Source of the DNA: Spirochaetaceae bacterium
GTDB lineage: Bacteria; Spirochaetota; Spirochaetia; Treponematales; Breznakiellaceae
Direction: 5' to 3'
Assembly: GCA_031257135.1 (NCBI GenBank)
Contig: JAIRPH010000194.1
Location: forward strand, 1 to 21,959
Length of the DNA: 21,959 nucleotides
The position numbers and the translations under genes were made by a program. Under the pieces are notes generated by a model, which did no database searches, was not told the origin of the DNA, and saw only the letters and a list, made by a program, of their open reading frames with translations. Shown here piece by piece: positions 16,568 to 21,959 of the stretch (its first letter is position 1; every line of letters begins with the position of its first letter).

Positions 16568-16614
16568 GAGGTTAGAAAAACCGGTACTTTTTTTATAAAA
16601 ACCTGCAAAACAGC

Positions 16615-16643
16615 TTGACGCTGTTTTTTGAAATCAGTATACT
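16615..16643 (+). promoter_or_regulatory. Promoter of tRNA-Ala
   Basis: TTGACG (16615-16620), a 17-base spacer and TATACT (16638-16643), placing transcription start about six bases before the mature tRNA. The -35 box begins in the loop of a small perfect inverted repeat, AAAACAGC (16607-16614) / GCTGTTTT (16620-16627). Confidence 0.7.
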
Positions 16644-16655
16644 TATTATATATTC

Positions 16656-16729
16656 GGGGGTGTAGCTCAGTTGGCTAGAGCGTTTGAATGGCATTCAAAA
16701 GGTCAGGGGTTCAATTCCCCTCACCTCCA
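16656..16729 (+). tRNA. tRNA-Ala (anticodon GGC)
   Basis: A full cloverleaf. Acceptor GGGGGTG (16656-16662) pairs with CACCTCC (16722-16728); D-arm GCTC/GAGC; anticodon stem TTTGA (16683-16687) / TCAAA (16695-16699) around loop ATGGCAT, giving anticodon GGC (16690-16692); T-arm AGGGG-TTCAATT-CCCCT; discriminator A at 16729. The third acceptor pair is G-U, the classic G3-U70 identity element of alanine tRNAs. CCA is not encoded (CAA follows), so it must be added by nucleotidyltransferase. No clear terminator follows. Confidence 0.96.
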
Positions 16730-17069
16730 CAAGAATTCGGAAATTTGATTGGCAAAAAATTGAAAGTTATAAACGAGCGGAATCGGCTCCGCCTCCTTGA
16801 CCAATGCGCCTGTAATGGAAAATCAAGAAGATAGGTAGTCTCCTATGACAATAGGACGGGAGACTAAATAAGTCCCTTAGTCTCCGGTAAAGACTTGACG
16901 GGAGACCGTACAAACGTCATAGTCCTCTGTAAAGACTTGACGGGAGACTAAACAAACTCCGTAGTCTCCTGTAAAAACTTTACAGGAGACTACATTAGCG
17001 TCATAGTCTCTTGTAAAGACTTGGCGGGAGACTATAAAAGTTCCATAGTCGTCAATGGAGGTATGCGAT
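16730..17069. other. Non-coding stretch after tRNA-Ala
   Basis: Apart from the hairpin array I see no gene here. The first ~105 bases contain a REP-like CGGCTCCGCCTCC (16784-16796), whose GGCTCCGCCT core recurs at 17320-17329 on the far side of the broken gene. No intrinsic terminator for the tRNA was found. Confidence 0.6.
16836..17045. repeat. Array of five tandem 42-bp units, each a hairpin
   Basis: Units begin with TAGTC at 16836, 16878, 16920, 16962 and 17004, exactly 42 bp apart; a sixth start (TAGTC) at 17046 is cut off. Each unit is a 31-base inverted repeat (TAGTCTCC...GGAGACTA) plus an 11-base spacer. Unit 4 is a perfect 14-bp stem, TAGTCTCCTGTAAA / TTTACAGGAGACTA, around AAC. The other units carry a few mismatches, and several of their odd pairs are T-G on the plus strand, i.e. 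still paired in a plus-strand RNA. The array lies between tRNA-Ala and a broken small gene. Function unknown. Confidence 0.9.
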
Positions 17070-17258
17070 ATGGCAAATAGCGGCGATTGGCTTCCTTCGC
17101 GGGAGCAGGATTTGGCGGATTTAATGCGGACTTTGACGCCGCCAGACTCTTCACGCTACGCGAACCTCTGCTTTCGGCTGGCGCGCTCCGCGGAGCGCGG
17201 CTTGCGAGTATGCCTCGGGAAAAACGGGAAGCCCAGATCGTCTTTTACGACAATGTAG
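17070..17258 (+). pseudogene. Decayed small gene beginning MANSGDWLP
   Basis: ATG at 17070 has a good GGAGG (17057-17061) eight bases upstream and opens MANSGDWLPSREQDLADLMR, which I recall as resembling the N-terminus of repeated hypothetical proteins in gut treponemes (memory, not a search). After about 20 residues the frame turns Arg/Ser-rich and stops at 17258 (62 residues). A second frame reads on to 17290 with a more protein-like end, REAQIVFYDNVALTPEEVKKL. A perfect 18-bp palindrome, CGCGCTCCGCGGAGCGCG (17182-17199), lies in the middle. This fits a gene broken by deletion and/or insertion of a REP-like palindrome. An intact short peptide gene is the alternative. Confidence 0.5.
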
Positions 17259-17297
17259 CCTTGACTCCCGAAGAGGTAAAGAAACTCTAAGTAACGG

Positions 17298-17338
17298 CTC
17301 CCGCAAAACCAAGCGGGAAGGCTCCGCCTGTGCGGGAG
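17298..17338. terminator. Inverted repeat between the decayed gene and the transporter operon end
   Basis: CTCCCGCA (17298-17305) and TGCGGGAG (17331-17338) form an 8-bp stem. TCCCGC (17299-17304) can instead pair with GCGGGA (17313-17318) across an AAAACCAA loop. There is no U-tract. It could end transcription of the transporter operon, or be another REP-like fragment, since GGCTCCGCCT lies inside it. Confidence 0.35.
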
Positions 17339-17370
17339 GAAATCGCCCTTATGTCGGAAGGTCTCCTTTA

Positions 17371-18210
17371 TTAAGATTTTACCGCGCCGCTGGTAAGACC
17401 GCCGACCAGATACTTCTGAGCGAAAAGCGCGAAAAAGAACGACGGAATACAGACAATAAGCGAAGCGGCTAATACGTCTCCCTGCATCGTTGTAGCCCGC
17501 GACGCGAAATCAGCGATCACAACAGGCAGAGTTTTCTTTTCCATTTCTATAAGCAAGGTATTTGCCAGCAGAAAGTTGTTCCATATCCCGATGAAGGTCA
17601 TAATCCCCGAAGCCGCAAGCCCCGGAAGAGCCACCGGCAGAAATACATACCAGAGGGTTTTAATCCGGGGAAGCCCGTCGATTTCCGCGGCGTCAACTAA
17701 ATCTCTGGGGATGGTCTCAAAATAAGCCTGCATAGTCCAGATGCAGATAGGCAGTTCAAATGCCATGTAGCACATGATAAGCCCCGGATAACTGTTAATA
17801 AGTCGCAGTTTAGACATCAGCAGGTAGATGGGAATGATGATAAGAATCTGCGGAAACATATACACAAACAGCACGAGTTTTGAAAAGGTTTCCCGCAGTT
17901 TGTATCGGTACGCGATATAACTGAACGCCGCAAGACAAGCCGTCGTCAAGGTGAGAAATACCGATATAACAGACAGAAAAACACTGTTGAACAGATACCG
18001 CTCAATATGAAATTCAGAAAACACCTTGCTAACAAAATAGAGAGAAAAACTTTTAGGAATCAGCCGGGGGGGAATAGCGATAATCGACGCCGGACTTTGC
18101 AGAGCCGACACGGCGAGCCAGTAAACCGGAAACAGCACCGGAATCAGAGCGAGAACCGCCAAAACATGAACGCCGGCGACCCGAAGGGTATGCCGCTGGG
18201 CTTTATTCAT
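17371..18210 (-). CDS. ABC sugar-type transporter permease, MalG-like
   Basis: A 279-residue inner-membrane permease of the carbohydrate CUT1 class. About six hydrophobic segments are visible, and the ATPase-contact EAA loop is at about 173-193 (DAAEIDGLPRIKTLWYVFLP). The C-terminal tail ends GGLTSGAVKS, common in MalG-type subunits (QKYLVGGLTSGAVK). AGGAG overlaps the stop codon of the MalF-like gene eight bases upstream, so the two permeases are translationally coupled. It is the last gene of the operon; no ATPase gene follows. Confidence 0.92.
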   Translation of the reverse strand: MNKAQRHTLRVAGVHVLAVLALIPVLFPVYWLAVSALQSPASIIAIPPRLIPKSFSLYFVSKVFSEFHIERYLFNSVFLSVISVFLTLTTACLAAFSYIAYRYKLRETFSKLVLFVYMFPQILIIIPIYLLMSKLRLINSYPGLIMCYMAFELPICIWTMQAYFETIPRDLVDAAEIDGLPRIKTLWYVFLPVALPGLAASGIMTFIGIWNNFLLANTLLIEMEKKTLPVVIADFASRATTMQGDVLAASLIVCIPSFFFALFAQKYLVGGLTSGAVKS

Positions 18211-18218
18211 AGAAACTC

Positions 18219-19133
18219 CTATTTATACAGTTTATCCTGATGCTTCTTCACCGAGAAATATATTACGGCAAAGAAAACAAGGATAATAAACAGTAAAACC
18301 GTTATGGAAGAGCCTTCTCCCATCCGGTAGCCGCTGAAAGCCCGGATAAACGCGTAAATAGGCGCGGTTTGAGTAGCTTCTCCGGGACCTCCTCCGGTCA
18401 TAACCCAGGGAAGATCGTAAAAGTTAAAAGTCCAGATAAACCGCAGAATCCCGGAAACCATAACCACCGGTAAAAGCAACGGCAGAGTAATACGGCTGAA
18501 CTTAGTCCACGGGCTGGCGCCGTCAACTTCAGCGGCTTCATAAAAGTCCGAAGAGATGCCTTGCAGTCCGGCAAGAAACATGGTGATCATCAGGGGCGTT
18601 CCCCGCCACACATTAGCGATAATAAGCGCGAACATAGCCGAATGTTCATGGGCAATCCACGGGTACGGCCTTTTCAGCAGGTTTAGGTCTACCAGTATAA
18701 AATTGACGATGCCGTACAGATCGTGAAACATCCAGCGGAAAATCATGGCTACCGCCACCGTGGGAATAAGCCAGGGAGTAATGGCAAGCCCTCGAAAAAG
18801 CATCTTGCATTTAAGGAGGGGATGATTCAAAAGCGATGCCATTGCCAGCCCAAGTACAATTTGCGGAATAAGGCATCCAATCGTAAAAAAGAGCGACCGC
18901 CATATCGCCGCCCAGAATCGGAGATCCGACAAGATCAAGGCGTAATTTTTGAATCCTACGATGCTTACCTTAGCTACATTGGGTCTGTAGTTAGTAAAAC
19001 TCATCTGGATCGCGTAGATCATCGGATATACCACAACGCCGACGATGAGAATAATCGCCGGAATGTAGAGCAAAAATCCTTCAAGGCTCATTCTGCCGCT
19101 CAAAAGACGCGGTTTCGATATATGTTTAGACAT
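18219..19133 (-). CDS. ABC sugar-type transporter permease, MalF-like
   Basis: A 304-residue inner-membrane permease pairing with the MalG-like subunit downstream. It has a first hydrophobic segment at about 20-45 (LLYIPAIILIVGVVVYPMIY), further segments to the C-terminus, and the EAA loop at 199-219 (EAAEVDGASPWTKFSRITLP). FNFYDLPWVMTGGGPGEAT is the usual MalF-class motif before the last segments. Length and order fit CUT1 importers. It follows the binding protein by 58 bases and has an AAGGTAAGGT stretch directly before ATG. The substrate is not predictable from the permease alone. Confidence 0.92.
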   Translation of the reverse strand: MSKHISKPRLLSGRMSLEGFLLYIPAIILIVGVVVYPMIYAIQMSFTNYRPNVAKVSIVGFKNYALILSDLRFWAAIWRSLFFTIGCLIPQIVLGLAMASLLNHPLLKCKMLFRGLAITPWLIPTVAVAMIFRWMFHDLYGIVNFILVDLNLLKRPYPWIAHEHSAMFALIIANVWRGTPLMITMFLAGLQGISSDFYEAAEVDGASPWTKFSRITLPLLLPVVMVSGILRFIWTFNFYDLPWVMTGGGPGEATQTAPIYAFIRAFSGYRMGEGSSITVLLFIILVFFAVIYFSVKKHQDKLYK

Positions 19134-19191
19134 ACCTTACCTTATAAAAAGATATACCTTCCGAAGCTCGAAAACCCCGGAAAACCAACAG

Positions 19192-20520
19192 TCAGTTCAA
19201 AAGAGCTTGTACCTCAGCGACCAGTTCGTCCGCGGCCTGAGCCGCGGTGATTCCCTTAGTAAACATATTGATCAAGGGATTAGCGAAAATCTTCCGGGAC
19301 TCCACTTCTCCGGCAAAGGGAAAGGGTCCGTTGGTCATCATCAGGGGCGTGGCGTGGCTTAAAATCTCCAGAGCCATATCCGGGAGCAGGAGCTTGAGTT
19401 CTTCCGGCATCTTATCCCGGTAGGTTGCGCTTTTGTACAGCTCGGTCTTTACCGGAAACATCGCATAAGGATAACTGGCATAGAAATCAACCATCCGGTC
19501 GCCGGTATACATGAATTTGATGAAATCCGAAGCCAGCGCGGTATTGCCGCCTTTGAGAACGCCCATCGTAACCGCTCCGGTTCCGGAACCGATCCGCTTG
19601 CGCCCGGGAAATGAAAAAAACGATATGTCCTGAAGATTTTCCGTATCCCCTAACGCCCGGATGTCGTAGTAAATTTCCGGCGTATCGATGCGGCTCATAA
19701 TCGTTCCCTTCGCAACCAGCTCCCGGACATTCGTCTGGTTATAGCTGATCATGCCCGCCGGAGAACAATCGCTCATAAGCCGGTACAAGTAGTCGTACAT
19801 CTCGATAATGGCGTCTCTGTCCGCAGGACTTACGTCTACAACCCAGTCGCCTTCCGCGTCCAGATTAACCAAATTGACGTCATTAGATTGGAGAAACACC
19901 CAAATCGTCTTCCAGCTATGAACGTCCGTCATCGGCGCGCCGAATCCGTAGCGGTTCGCTTCCGGTTTTGTTACCGCCTTGCACATATCATAAAATTCCT
20001 CCCAAGTAGCAGGCAGTTTGGTAATTCCCGCCTCTTCAAGGTAGCTTTTCCGGTACATGGTGATATACGGAGTAACATACAGAGGAATCGCATAATAGCC
20101 GTCTTCATATCTGCCTAGTTCCAGAGATATGTCGATAAACGCCTCTTTGCCGCCGATTTCATTGATAAGCTGGCTGACCTCCATAAGACCGCCGGTTCCC
20201 GCCATAGTTTGAGGCCACCCTGAACCTTGAAGCGTAATATCCGGCGGATTTCCGGCAATAATAGAAGCCATTACCTTGTCCAGCGTTCCGTCCCAGGGCA
20301 TAACGGTTATTTCCGCTTTTACCCCCGGATTAGCCTCCTCATAAGCCCGGGCGATATCCTCAAAGGTTTTCGCCCGTTCAGGCTGAGTCATAGTAGACCA
20401 TATTTTCAGGGTCCCGCTTTTCCGCGCCGAAGACGCTGAACCGCCCGAAGACTTAGCGTTTCCGCAGGAAACGCAGAAACCTATTGCCCCGATCATAGCG
20501 ATTACAAAAGCCTTTTTCAT
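19192..20520 (-). CDS. ABC transporter solute-binding lipoprotein (family 1)
   Basis: A 442-residue extracytoplasmic binding protein. The lipoprotein signal is MKKAFVIAMIGAIGFCVSC with lipidated C19, followed by a Ser/Gly-rich tether. The fold marks of family 1 sugar-binding proteins are present: GTLKIWSTMTQPERAKTFED, AYEEANPGVKAEITVMPWDG, IIAGNPPDITLQGSGWP, LPATWEEFYDMCKAVTK and a VTMGVLKGGNTALASDFIKF segment. It delivers substrate to the MalF/MalG-like permeases encoded just downstream. Start ATG with GGAGG, 28 bases after the enolase-superfamily gene. Context suggests the ligand is the substrate, or a precursor, of that enzyme. Confidence 0.93.
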   Translation of the reverse strand: MKKAFVIAMIGAIGFCVSCGNAKSSGGSASSARKSGTLKIWSTMTQPERAKTFEDIARAYEEANPGVKAEITVMPWDGTLDKVMASIIAGNPPDITLQGSGWPQTMAGTGGLMEVSQLINEIGGKEAFIDISLELGRYEDGYYAIPLYVTPYITMYRKSYLEEAGITKLPATWEEFYDMCKAVTKPEANRYGFGAPMTDVHSWKTIWVFLQSNDVNLVNLDAEGDWVVDVSPADRDAIIEMYDYLYRLMSDCSPAGMISYNQTNVRELVAKGTIMSRIDTPEIYYDIRALGDTENLQDISFFSFPGRKRIGSGTGAVTMGVLKGGNTALASDFIKFMYTGDRMVDFYASYPYAMFPVKTELYKSATYRDKMPEELKLLLPDMALEILSHATPLMMTNGPFPFAGEVESRKIFANPLINMFTKGITAAQAADELVAEVQALLN

Positions 20521-20548
20521 AAAAATCCTCCATAATTTATATCAAACC

Positions 20549-21646
20549 CTACCCGATTGGATAGGTCTTGAACGGTTCCATAGCCTCAAAGTTGATTTCA
20601 ACCCCGATGCCCGGCGCGTTCGGCGGCGAAACCATTCCGTCCGCGTTCAGCTTCAGATGAGACCCAAACATTTTTTCTTTAAGCGCGTTTGTATTGTTGT
20701 CGTAGTATTCGACGATAAGACCGTTCGGCGCCGCGGCGACCAGATGAGCGTGTATTTCCTGATCCCCGTGAGGCGCAATCAGAACATGAGACGCCATAGC
20801 AAGGTCTGCAACTTTTTTCCATTCCGTAATGCCTCCCAATACTTGAGCGTCAGCATTAAATACTTGTGCAACCTCGGCGTCAAGAAGCTGTTTAAAACCC
20901 CAGCGGGTATACTCGTTTTCGCCTACCGCAATGGGCGTGTCTATCCGCCGGCGAAGCTCCGCGCATCCTTCCAGATCGTCCGGAGACAGAGGTTCCTCAA
21001 ACCAGTAGATGTTCCGTTTGTCTAAGGCTCTGCCCATTTTCAGAGCGTCCAGCCGATTATAGGCGTTGTTCGCATCCACAAGGATTTCAACCGAATTCCC
21101 CACGGCTTCGCGAACTGCATCGATCCGCTCGATGTCTTCGGCAATGGAGGCTCCGCCGATTTTCATTTTTACGGCTTTCGCTCCCTTTGCCGCGTAGGAT
21201 TTCATTTCCTGCTGTAACCCTGCCAAGCCTTTGTCCGCTTCATAATACCCGCCGGCAATATAAGCCGGCGTCTCGTCTCGGAACCCGCCCAACAACTGCC
21301 GTAACGGACGTCCGGCGGCTTTGCCTTGTATATCCCACAGCGCAATATCTACTGCGCTGATGGCTCTAGTCTCAAAACCCTTGCGCCCATATACTTTAGG
21401 GAGATACATTTTGTCCCATATTCGTTCTACATTAAAGGGGTCCTCGCCGATAATCCGGTCTTTGAGGCTTTCTAGGGTGTCAATGATAATCTTGGTTCCA
21501 TGGGACCAGCCGTGTCCGGTCAGCCCTTCGTCGGTATAGACCGAGGCAATAACTATATCCGTAGAGGCGTAAGTATATTTGCCATTGGCTATAGGAACCC
21601 CATAACGGGCTGAATAGGCATGGACTTTCAAATCAGTAATGTTCAT
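20549..21646 (-). CDS. Enolase-superfamily enzyme, mandelate racemase subgroup (probable acid-sugar dehydratase or racemase)
   Basis: 365 residues. Every catalytic position of mandelate racemase is found at a constant offset of minus four: K160/K162 (KxK, KMKIGG), metal ligands D191 (VDANN), E217 (WFEEP) and E243 (GEN), the D266-H293 dyad (FNADAQ; APHGDQ) and E313. This places it in the MR subgroup rather than the muconate-cycloisomerase or enolase subgroups. The enzyme abstracts the proton alpha to a carboxylate using Mg2+; most MR-subgroup members are acid-sugar dehydratases, a few are racemases or epimerases. The exact substrate cannot be read from the sequence. It is the first gene of an operon with a sugar-type ABC importer, so a catabolic role on the imported compound is likely. 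AAGGAT lies eight bases before ATG. Confidence 0.9.
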   Translation of the reverse strand: MNITDLKVHAYSARYGVPIANGKYTYASTDIVIASVYTDEGLTGHGWSHGTKIIIDTLESLKDRIIGEDPFNVERIWDKMYLPKVYGRKGFETRAISAVDIALWDIQGKAAGRPLRQLLGGFRDETPAYIAGGYYEADKGLAGLQQEMKSYAAKGAKAVKMKIGGASIAEDIERIDAVREAVGNSVEILVDANNAYNRLDALKMGRALDKRNIYWFEEPLSPDDLEGCAELRRRIDTPIAVGENEYTRWGFKQLLDAEVAQVFNADAQVLGGITEWKKVADLAMASHVLIAPHGDQEIHAHLVAAAPNGLIVEYYDNNTNALKEKMFGSHLKLNADGMVSPPNAPGIGVEINFEAMEPFKTYPIG

Positions 21647-21662
21647 ATAATATCCTTATCTT

Positions 21663-21702
21663 GTTATAAGTTATCATATAACTGACTTCTTTTCTTTGTC
21701 AA
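21663..21702 (-). promoter_or_regulatory. Promoter of the enzyme-transporter operon with an operator-like palindrome over the -10 box
   Basis: Minus-strand TTGACA (21702-21697), an 18-base spacer and TATGAT (21678-21673). The -10 box lies inside the near-palindrome GTTATATGATAACTTATAAC (21682-21663), in which 16 of 20 positions are symmetric. A repressor bound there would block RNA polymerase. No regulator gene is adjacent. Confidence 0.6.
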
Positions 21703-21768
21703 TGTATTTTTTCAGGTATTCTTTTAAATTCGGTCCGTGCCGTTGAGGGAAAACCATATTGCCGGCTC

Positions 21769-21797
21769 TTGACTAATTAGGAAGAGTTTTGTAGGGT
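21769..21797 (+). promoter_or_regulatory. Putative promoter of the PEP carboxykinase gene
   Basis: TTGACT (21769-21774), a 17-base spacer and TAGGGT (21792-21797). The -35 box is good and the -10 box is weak, so an activator might be needed. The leader of about 48 bases contains the hairpin CGATACCTCGGTATCG (21812-21827), followed by AAGGAG (21841-21846). Confidence 0.45.
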
Positions 21798-21851
21798 TAA
21801 GGAACGTAAGCCGATACCTCGGTATCGAGTATCACCTGTTAAGGAGTTCCC

Positions 21852-21959
21852 ATGAAGCTAGAAGAACTTAAACACGAGGCCTTGAAAAAATGGGTCCAGG
21901 ACGCGGCCGCCCTGATGACCCCGGACTCGGTCGAAGTCTGCGACGGCAGTCAAGCCGAA
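21852..21959 (+). CDS. pckG: Phosphoenolpyruvate carboxykinase [GTP], 5' part
   Basis: The first 36 codons only; the gene runs off the window. The N-terminus (LKKWVQDAAALMTPDSVEVCDGSQAE) matches GTP-dependent PEPCK, whose conserved opening ends in the nucleotide-fold segment PDSV..CDGS. The enzyme interconverts oxaloacetate + GTP with PEP + GDP + CO2, serving gluconeogenesis or, in fermenters, CO2 fixation into C4 acids. The start is ATG with AAGGAG five bases upstream. Identification rests on a short but characteristic stretch. Confidence 0.85.
   Translation, partial: MKLEELKHEALKKWVQDAAALMTPDSVEVCDGSQAE

Noticed and set aside
16607..16627. AAAACAGC/GCTGTTTT hairpin as an intrinsic terminator
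   Set aside because: No gene ends into it on either strand, and its loop and right arm contain the tRNA-Ala -35 box; probably a coincidence of an AT-rich promoter.
16836..17045. CRISPR array
   Set aside because: Spacers are only 11 bases and similar to each other, the units are whole-length palindromes that vary, and there are no cas genes in the window.
16836..17045. Minus-strand coding of a 14-residue repeat protein (42 bp = 14 codons)
   Set aside because: One minus-strand frame stays open through about four units (repeat VSRQVFTGDYDVC-like) but has no ATG/GTG start with a ribosome binding site and ends in TAA within the array. The palindromic structure explains the period better.
16656..17370. 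Integrated mobile element at tRNA-Ala
   Set aside because: No integrase or transposase, no duplicated tRNA 3' end as an attachment site, and only a few hundred bases of content.

Overview
The window looks like chromosomal DNA of a Treponema-like spirochaete with mid-range GC, probably a gut-associated free-living type rather than a host-restricted pathogen. Support: a very long GreA fused to a helical repeat region (known from spirochaetes and chlamydiae), AVSC/CVSC-type lipoprotein signals, a CheY-CheX pair with membrane kinases, a GTP-type PEP carboxykinase, and a small decayed gene whose N-terminus recalls repeated hypothetical proteins of termite-gut treponemes. Names come from motifs and memory of families; no search was run.

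Layout, left to right. (1) 92-3771, minus: a TPR protein and the long GreA in one operon, driven by a good sigma-70 promoter at 3834-3861. (2) 3970-6126, plus: glycogen debranching enzyme GlgX, apparently translated from a leaderless mRNA. It converges on trpS through a long hairpin. (3) 8108-6148, minus: an excisionase-type HTH fused to a periplasmic-binding-like domain, split by a frameshift, then tryptophanyl-tRNA synthetase. (4) 8294-13832, plus: a four-gene signalling operon of CheY-like receiver, CheX-like phosphatase and two tandem paralogous membrane kinases (dCache sensor, PAS-like, HPt, CheA-type ATPase). (5) 16528-13835, minus: an ACT-domain protein and a DUF711/UPF0210 protein, normally adjacent genes, with a seven-blade WD40 lipoprotein gene between them. 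(6) 16656-17370: tRNA-Ala(GGC), then a non-coding stretch with five tandem 42-bp units, each a hairpin, and a broken small gene. (7) 21646-17371, minus: an enolase-superfamily (mandelate racemase subgroup) enzyme with an ABC sugar-type transporter (binding lipoprotein and two permeases, no ATPase). (8) 21852-end, plus: start of GTP-dependent PEP carboxykinase.

How the parts work together: block 4 reads as a self-contained phosphorelay. Two extracellular sensors feed CheA-like HPt/ATPase modules that lack the CheW-coupling domain; a single-domain CheY is the obvious target and CheX the obvious phosphatase. Block 7 pairs uptake of a probable acid sugar or related carboxylate with its first catabolic step, under a promoter whose -10 box lies in a near-palindromic operator. 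Glycogen breakdown (glgX) and PEPCK are separate central-metabolism units. The least explained pieces are the hairpin repeat array and the WD40 lipoprotein inside the ACT-DUF711 operon.
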